In this document: piece after piece, positions 60,112-64,000 of the stretch | Layout: every line of letters begins with the position of its first letter | Numbering within the stretch: position 1 is the first letter of the stretch | The notes under the pieces: generated by a model | Told to the model about the DNA's origin: nothing | Database searches by the model: none | What the model saw: the letters and a program-made list of their open reading frames with translations, nothing else | Made by a program: the position numbers and the translations under genes | Assembly (NCBI RefSeq): GCF_019703515.2 | Contig: NC_059365.1 | Location: forward strand, 38,640,001 to 38,704,000 | Length of the DNA: 64,000 bases | Source: Myxocyprinus asiaticus | Lineage: Eukaryota > Chordata > Actinopteri > Cypriniformes > Catostomidae | Direction of reading: 5' to 3'

Positions 60112-61476
60112 CAGGTGCATCTCAATAAATTAGAATGTCGTGGAAAAGTTCATTTATTTCAGTAATTCAACTCAAATTGTGAAACTCGTGTATTAAATAA
60201 ATTCAATTCACACAGACTGAAGTAGTTTAAGTCTTTGGTTCTTTTAATTGTGGTGATTTTGGCTCACATTTAACAAAAACCCACCAATTCACTATCTCAA
60301 AATATTAGAATATGGTGACATGCCAATCAGCTAATCAACACAAAACACCTGCAAAGGTTTCCTGAGCCTTCAAAATGGTCTCTCAGTTTGGTTCACTAGG
60401 CTACACAATCATGGGGAAGACTGCTGATCTGACAGTTGTCCAGAAGACAATCATTGACACCCTTCACAAGGAGGGTAAGCCACAAACATTCATTGCCAAA
60501 GAAGCTGGCTGTTCACAGAGTGCTGTATCCAAGCATGTTAACAGAAAGTTGAGTGGAAGGAAAAAGTGTGGAAGAAAAAGATGCACAACCAACCGAGAGA
60601 ACCGCAGCCTTATGAGGATTGTCAAGCAAAATCGATTCAAGAATTTGGGTGAACTTCACAAGGAATGGACTGAGGCTGGGGTCAAGGCATCAAGAGCCAC
60701 CACACACAGACGTGTCAAGGAATTTGGCTACAGTTGTCGTATTCCTCTTGTTAAGCCACTCCTGAACCACAGACAACCATTGTGTTTTTTTAAAACCAAA
60801 GTCACTGCACCCGTTTACCAAGAAATTTTGGAGCACGTCATGCTTCCTTCTGCTGACCAGCTTTTTAAAGATGCTGATTTCATTTTCCAGCAGGATTTGG
60901 CACCTGCCCACATTGCCAAAAGCACCAAAAGTTGGTTAAATGACCATGGTGTTGGTGTGCTTGACTGGCCAGCAAACTCACCAGACCTGAACCCCATAGA
61001 GAATCTATGGGGTACTGTCAAGAGGAAAATGAGAAACAAGAGACCAAAAAATGCAGATGAGCTGAAGGCCACTGTCAAAGAAACCTGGGCTTCCATACCA
61101 CCTCAGCAGTGCCACAAACTGATCACCTCCATGCCACGCCAAATTGAGGCAGTAATTAAAGCAAAAGGAGCCCCTACCAAGTATTGAGTACATATACAGT
61201 AAATGAACATACTTTCCAGAAGGCCAACAATTCACTAAAAATGTTTTTTTTTATTTTTTATTGGTCTTATGATGTATTCTAATTTGTTGAGATAGTGAAT
61301 TGGTTTGCTTTTTGTTAAGTGTGAGCCAAAATCATCACAATTAAAAGAACCAAAGACTTAAACTACTTCAGTCTGTGTGCATTGAATTTATTTAATACAC
61401 GAGTTTCACAATTTGAGTTGAATTACTGAAATAAGTGAACTTTTCCATGACATTCTAATTTATTGAGATGCACCTG
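60112..61476 (+). mobile_element. Tc1-type element with ~210-bp inverted repeats
   Basis: CAGGTGCATCTCAATAAATT after TA mirrors AATTTATTGAGATGCACCTG before TA. Complementarity continues for about 210 bases at each end with only scattered differences (for example GTTTCACAATTTGAGTTGAA at 61405). TA duplication at 60110-60111 and 61477-61478. High arm similarity suggests a young insertion. Confidence 0.92.
60375..61187 (+). CDS. Tc1-type transposase with internal in-frame deletion (270 aa)
   Basis: Uninterrupted from ATG 60375 to TGA 61187. An internal Met (MGKTADLT, codon 13) may be the family start. Residues about 20-125 hold the bipartite DNA-binding region: a first HTH (FIAKEAGCSQSAVSKHVNRK), the GRKRCTTNRENR basic linker, and a second HTH (GVKASRATTHRRVKEFGYSC). 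The second catalytic Asp is in FQQDLAPAHIAK and the Glu in [12 protein letters not shown], 34 residues apart. The segment that normally carries the first Asp (a W/FSDES-type motif) is missing between HRQPLC and FFKTKVTAPVYQEI, where about 70 residues are lost relative to the usual ~340 aa. It therefore should bind DNA but not cut it. Confidence 0.85.
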   Translation: MVSQFGSLGYTIMGKTADLTVVQKTIIDTLHKEGKPQTFIAKEAGCSQSAVSKHVNRKLSGRKKCGRKRCTTNRENRSLMRIVKQNRFKNLGELHKEWTEAGVKASRATTHRRVKEFGYSCRIPLVKPLLNHRQPLCFFKTKVTAPVYQEILEHVMLPSADQLFKDADFIFQQDLAPAHIAKSTKSWLNDHGVGVLDWPANSPDLNPIENLWGTVKRKMRNKRPKNADELKATVKETWASIPPQQCHKLITSMPRQIEAVIKAKGAPTKY

Positions 61477-61730
61477 TATGTTGGGCACTTATTGGCTGCT
61501 TTTCGTTATTATTTCAAATCCATTTCAAAAACTTTTTTTTTTTTTTTTTAAATAAAATGTTAGTTTTGTATTGAAATAAATTAATATGGTGGCACAATAC
61601 TATTTTTGTCTACAAAACTAATTTCAAGCATTTAAGCATATGCCTTCAGATCAAAAGATTTTTAAGATCAAGAGAAACATTTCAGTCAAGTGACCCCAAA
61701 CTTTTGAATGGCAGTGTATATATACATATA

Positions 61731-63218
61731 TAAACTTAGCAAAAAAGAAACGTCCTCTCACTTTCAACTGCTTTTATTTTCAGCAAACTTAACATGTGTA
61801 AATATCTGTATGAACATAAAAAGATTCAACAACTAAGACATGTGACTAACAGAAATGGAATAACGTGTCCCTGAACAAAGGGGGGGTCAAAATCATAAGT
61901 AACAGTCAGTATCTGGTGTGGCCACCAGCTGCATTAAGTACTGCAGTGCATCTCCTCCTCATGGACTGCACCAGATTTGCCAGTTCTTGCTGTGAGATGT
62001 TACCCCACTCTTCCACCAAGGCACTTGCAAGTTCCTGGACATTTCTGGGGGGAATGACCCTAGCCCTCACCCTCCGATCCAACAGGTCCCAGACGTGCTC
62101 AATGGGATTGAGATTCGGGCTCTTCGCTGGCCATGGCAGAACACTGACATTCCTGTCTTGCAGGAAATCACGCACAAAACAAGCAGTATGGCTGGTGGCA
62201 TTGTCATGCTGGAGGGTCATGTCAGGATGAGCCTGCAGGAAGGGTACCACATGAGGGAGGAGGATGTCTTCCCTGTAACACACAGCATTGAGATTGCCTG
62301 CAGTGACAACAAGCTCAGTCTGATGATGCTGTGACACACCACCCCAGACCATGACGGACCCTCCACCTCCAAATCGATCCCGCTCCAGAGTACAGGCCTC
62401 GGTGTAACACTCACTCCTTCGACGATAAACGCGCGTCCGACCATCACCCCTGGTAAGACAAAACCGTGACTCATCAGTGAAGAGCACTTTTTGCCAGTCC
62501 TGTCTGGTCCAGCGAAGGTGGGTTTGTACCCATAGGTGACGTTGTTGCCGGTGATGTCCGGTAAGGACCTGCCTTACAACAGGCCTACAAGCCCTCAGTC
62601 CAGCCTCTCTCAGCCTAATGTGGACAGTCTGAGCACTGATGGAGGGATTGTGCATTACTGGTGGAACTCGGGCAGTTGTTGTTGCCATCCTGTACCTGTC
62701 CCGCAGGTGTGATATTCGGATGTACCGATCCTGTGTAGGTGTTGTTACACGTGGTCTGCCCCTGCGAGGACAATCAGCTGTCCCTCCTGTCTCCCTGTAG
62801 CACTGTCTTAGGTGTCTCACAGTACGGACATTGCAATTTATTGCCCTGGCCACATCTGCAGTCCTCATGCCTCCATGCAGCATGCCTAAGGCACGTTCAC
62901 GCAGATGAGCAAGGACCCTGGGCATCTTTCTTTTGGTGTTTTTCAGAGTCAGTAGAAAGGTCTCTTTAGTGTCCTAAGTTTTTATAACTGTGATCTTAAT
63001 TGCCTACCGTCTATAAGCTGTTAGTGTCTTAACGACCGTTCCACAGATGCATGTTCATTAATTGTTTATGGTTCATTGAACAAGCATGGAAAACATTGTT
63101 TAAACCCTTTACCATAAAGATCTGTAAAGTTATTTGGATTTTTAAAAAATTATCTTTAAAATACAGTGTCCTGAAAAAGGGACGTTTTTTTTTTTTTGTT
63201 TTTTTTTTGCAGAGTTTA
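61731..63218 (-). mobile_element. Tc1-type element with intact transposase (1.49 kb)
   Basis: The left end TAAACTTAGCAAAAAAGAAA, followed by CGTCC, mirrors the right end read backwards, TAAACTCTGCAAAAAAAAAA, also followed by CGTCC. The right arm has gained a long T/A run. TATA-rich sequence lies at both junctions, so the exact terminal bases and TA duplication are ambiguous by a few positions. Confidence 0.85.
61906..62925 (-). CDS. Tc1-type transposase, uninterrupted (339 aa)
   Basis: A full-length DD34E transposase of the Tc1 family, which would cut and paste the surrounding element at TA sites in the nucleus. It starts MPRVLAHLRERALGMLHGGM; HTH 1 is around residues 20-45 (RTADVARAINCNVRTVRHLR), the linker is CPRRGRPRVTT, and HTH 2 is near residues 90-115. 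The catalytic triad is visible: VLFTDESRF (first Asp), LQHDNATSHTA (second Asp) and NLNPIEHVWDLL (Glu), with exactly 34 residues between the second Asp and the Glu. The GGGGSVMVWGG glycine box is present. It ends AAGGHTRY and a stop. No stop or frameshift; length is normal for the family. SPNLNPIE replaces the usual SPDLNPIE, which may matter. Possibly active or recently so. Confidence 0.9.
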   Translation of the reverse strand: MPRVLAHLRERALGMLHGGMRTADVARAINCNVRTVRHLRQCYRETGGTADCPRRGRPRVTTPTQDRYIRISHLRDRYRMATTTARVPPVMHNPSISAQTVHIRLREAGLRACRPVVRQVLTGHHRQQRHLWVQTHLRWTRQDWQKVLFTDESRFCLTRGDGRTRVYRRRSECYTEACTLERDRFGGGGSVMVWGGVSQHHQTELVVTAGNLNAVCYREDILLPHVVPFLQAHPDMTLQHDNATSHTACFVRDFLQDRNVSVLPWPAKSPNLNPIEHVWDLLDRRVRARVIPPRNVQELASALVEEWGNISQQELANLVQSMRRRCTAVLNAAGGHTRY

Positions 63219-63222
63219 TATA

Positions 63223-64000
63223 CACTGGCATCCAAAAGTTTGGAATAATGTACAGATTTTGCTCTTATGGAAAGAAATTGGTACTTTTATTCACCAAAGT
63301 GGCATTCAACTGATCACAATGTATAGTCAGGACATTAATAACATGAAAAATTACTATTACAATTTGAAAAAAAAAAAAAAAAAAAACTACTTCAAAGAGT
63401 TCTGACCAAAAAAATCCTCCACATGCAGCAATGACAGTTTTGCAGATCCTTGGCATTCTAGCTGTCAATTTGTCCAGATACTCAGGTGACATTTCACCCC
63501 ACACTTCCTGTAGCACTTGCCATAGATGTGGCTGTCTTGTCGGGCACTTCTCACGCACTTTACAGTCTAGCTGATCCCACAAAAGCTCAATGGGTTTAAG
63601 ATCCATAACACTCTTTTCCAATTATCTGTTGTCCAATGTCTGTGTTTCTTTGCCCACTCTAACCTTTTCTTTTTGTTTTTCTGTTTCAAAAGTGGCTTTT
63701 TCTTTGCAATTCTTCCCATAAGGCCTGCACCCCTGAGTCTTCTCTTTACTGTTGTACATGAAACTGGTGTTGAGCGGGTAGAATTCAATGAAGCTGTCAG
63801 CTGAGGACATGTGAGGTGTCTATTTCTCAAACTAGAGACTCTGATGTACTTATCCTCTTGTTTAGTTGTACATCTGGCCTTCCACATCTCTTTCTGTCCT
63901 TGTTAGAGCCGGTTGTCCTTTGTCTTTGAAGAATGTAATGTACACCTTTGTATGAAATCTTCCGTTTTTTTGGAATATGCCCGTGCCGTCAGGGAAGAAA
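63223..64000 (-). mobile_element. Tc1-type element, cut by the window edge
   Basis: CACTGGCATCCAAAAGTTTG follows TA at 63221-63222 and is a typical Tc1 terminus. The transposase reads towards the left end on the minus strand. The other terminus is beyond 64000. Poly-A/T run at 63367-63387. Confidence 0.8.
63380..64000 (-). pseudogene. Tc1 transposase with core deletion, partial
   Basis: The minus strand reads an HTH segment (GHIPKKRKISYKGVHYILQR) from the window edge, then GRPDVQLNK, the 63567-63887 piece with VSSLRNRHLTCPQLTASLNS and KKRLEWAKKHRHWTTDNWKR, VLW, then directly DLKPIELLWDQLDCKVREK and PRICKTVIAACGG. The join skips from just before the first catalytic Asp to just before the Glu, so the catalytic core is lost. 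A frameshift near 63600-63620 marks the deletion junction. Confidence 0.8.

Larger units (their letters stand above)
59522..61716. mobile_element. Tc1/mariner-type MITE carrying two later insertions
   Basis: CACTGTCGTTCAAAAGTTTG after TA mirrors CAAACTTTTGAATGGCAGTG before TA, and GGGGTCACTTA is mirrored by AAGTGACCCC. Removing the candidate LTR (59634-59915) and the Tc1 element (60112-61476) leaves about 0.54 kb and rejoins sensible sequence at both sites. No transposase of its own. Confidence 0.8.

Overview
The window reads as teleost nuclear DNA, most probably from a cyprinid (carp, barbel or goldfish type). It is AT-rich, full of microsatellites, and dominated by transposon families that I recognise from cyprinid genomes: many Tc1/mariner copies, hAT-type elements with 8-bp target duplications, TTA/TTAA-flanked MITEs, a DIRS1-like retroelement, tRNA-derived SINEs and a jockey-like LINE. 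Family names come from recognition without a database search. Boundaries, inverted repeats and target-site duplications (TSDs) were read directly from the sequence.

Only one host coding segment is convincing. It is a minus-strand first exon at 56964-57291 that resembles the N-terminus of storkhead-box proteins (STOX1/STOX2). It ends at a clean splice donor and sits beside a CpG-rich segment that probably holds the promoter. If this is right, everything to its left (about 57 kb) is plausibly first intron, and the roughly 6.7 kb to its right is upstream DNA. No second exon was found.

Layout: 1-1530, the 5' end of a minus-strand DIRS1-like element with its promoter. 2111-2957, 8053-9102, 31970-34047 and 48354-50992, hAT-type elements, each with a perfect 8-bp TSD. 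5169-5581, 23266-23865, 26117-26583 and 32149-33498, MITEs with TAA/TTA/TTAA duplications. 10748-18490, an unusual 7.7-kb array of one repeat family, itself probably inside a hAT element; it is invaded by a Tc1 copy, which is in turn invaded by a MITE carrying a piece of coding exon. 27048-30809, a TTAA-flanked element holding a 5'-truncated jockey-like LINE. 34708-34949 and 59634-59915, candidate solo LTRs. 35317-48096, four Tc1/mariner copies including a Sleeping Beauty-type one. 55280-56860, a degenerate repeat full of ACCATGGT palindromes, split by a foldback element. 59522-64000, four Tc1-type copies nested or abutting, one with an uninterrupted 339-aa transposase.

There is no gene system in the pathway sense. 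The content is a layered record of insertions. I found no clear previously undescribed biological system. The most distinctive items are the self-nested 7.7-kb array with tRNA-like modules, the perfect 38-bp hairpin at 43396-43475, the in-frame-deleted and intact Tc1 transposase genes near the right end, and the storkhead-like exon.
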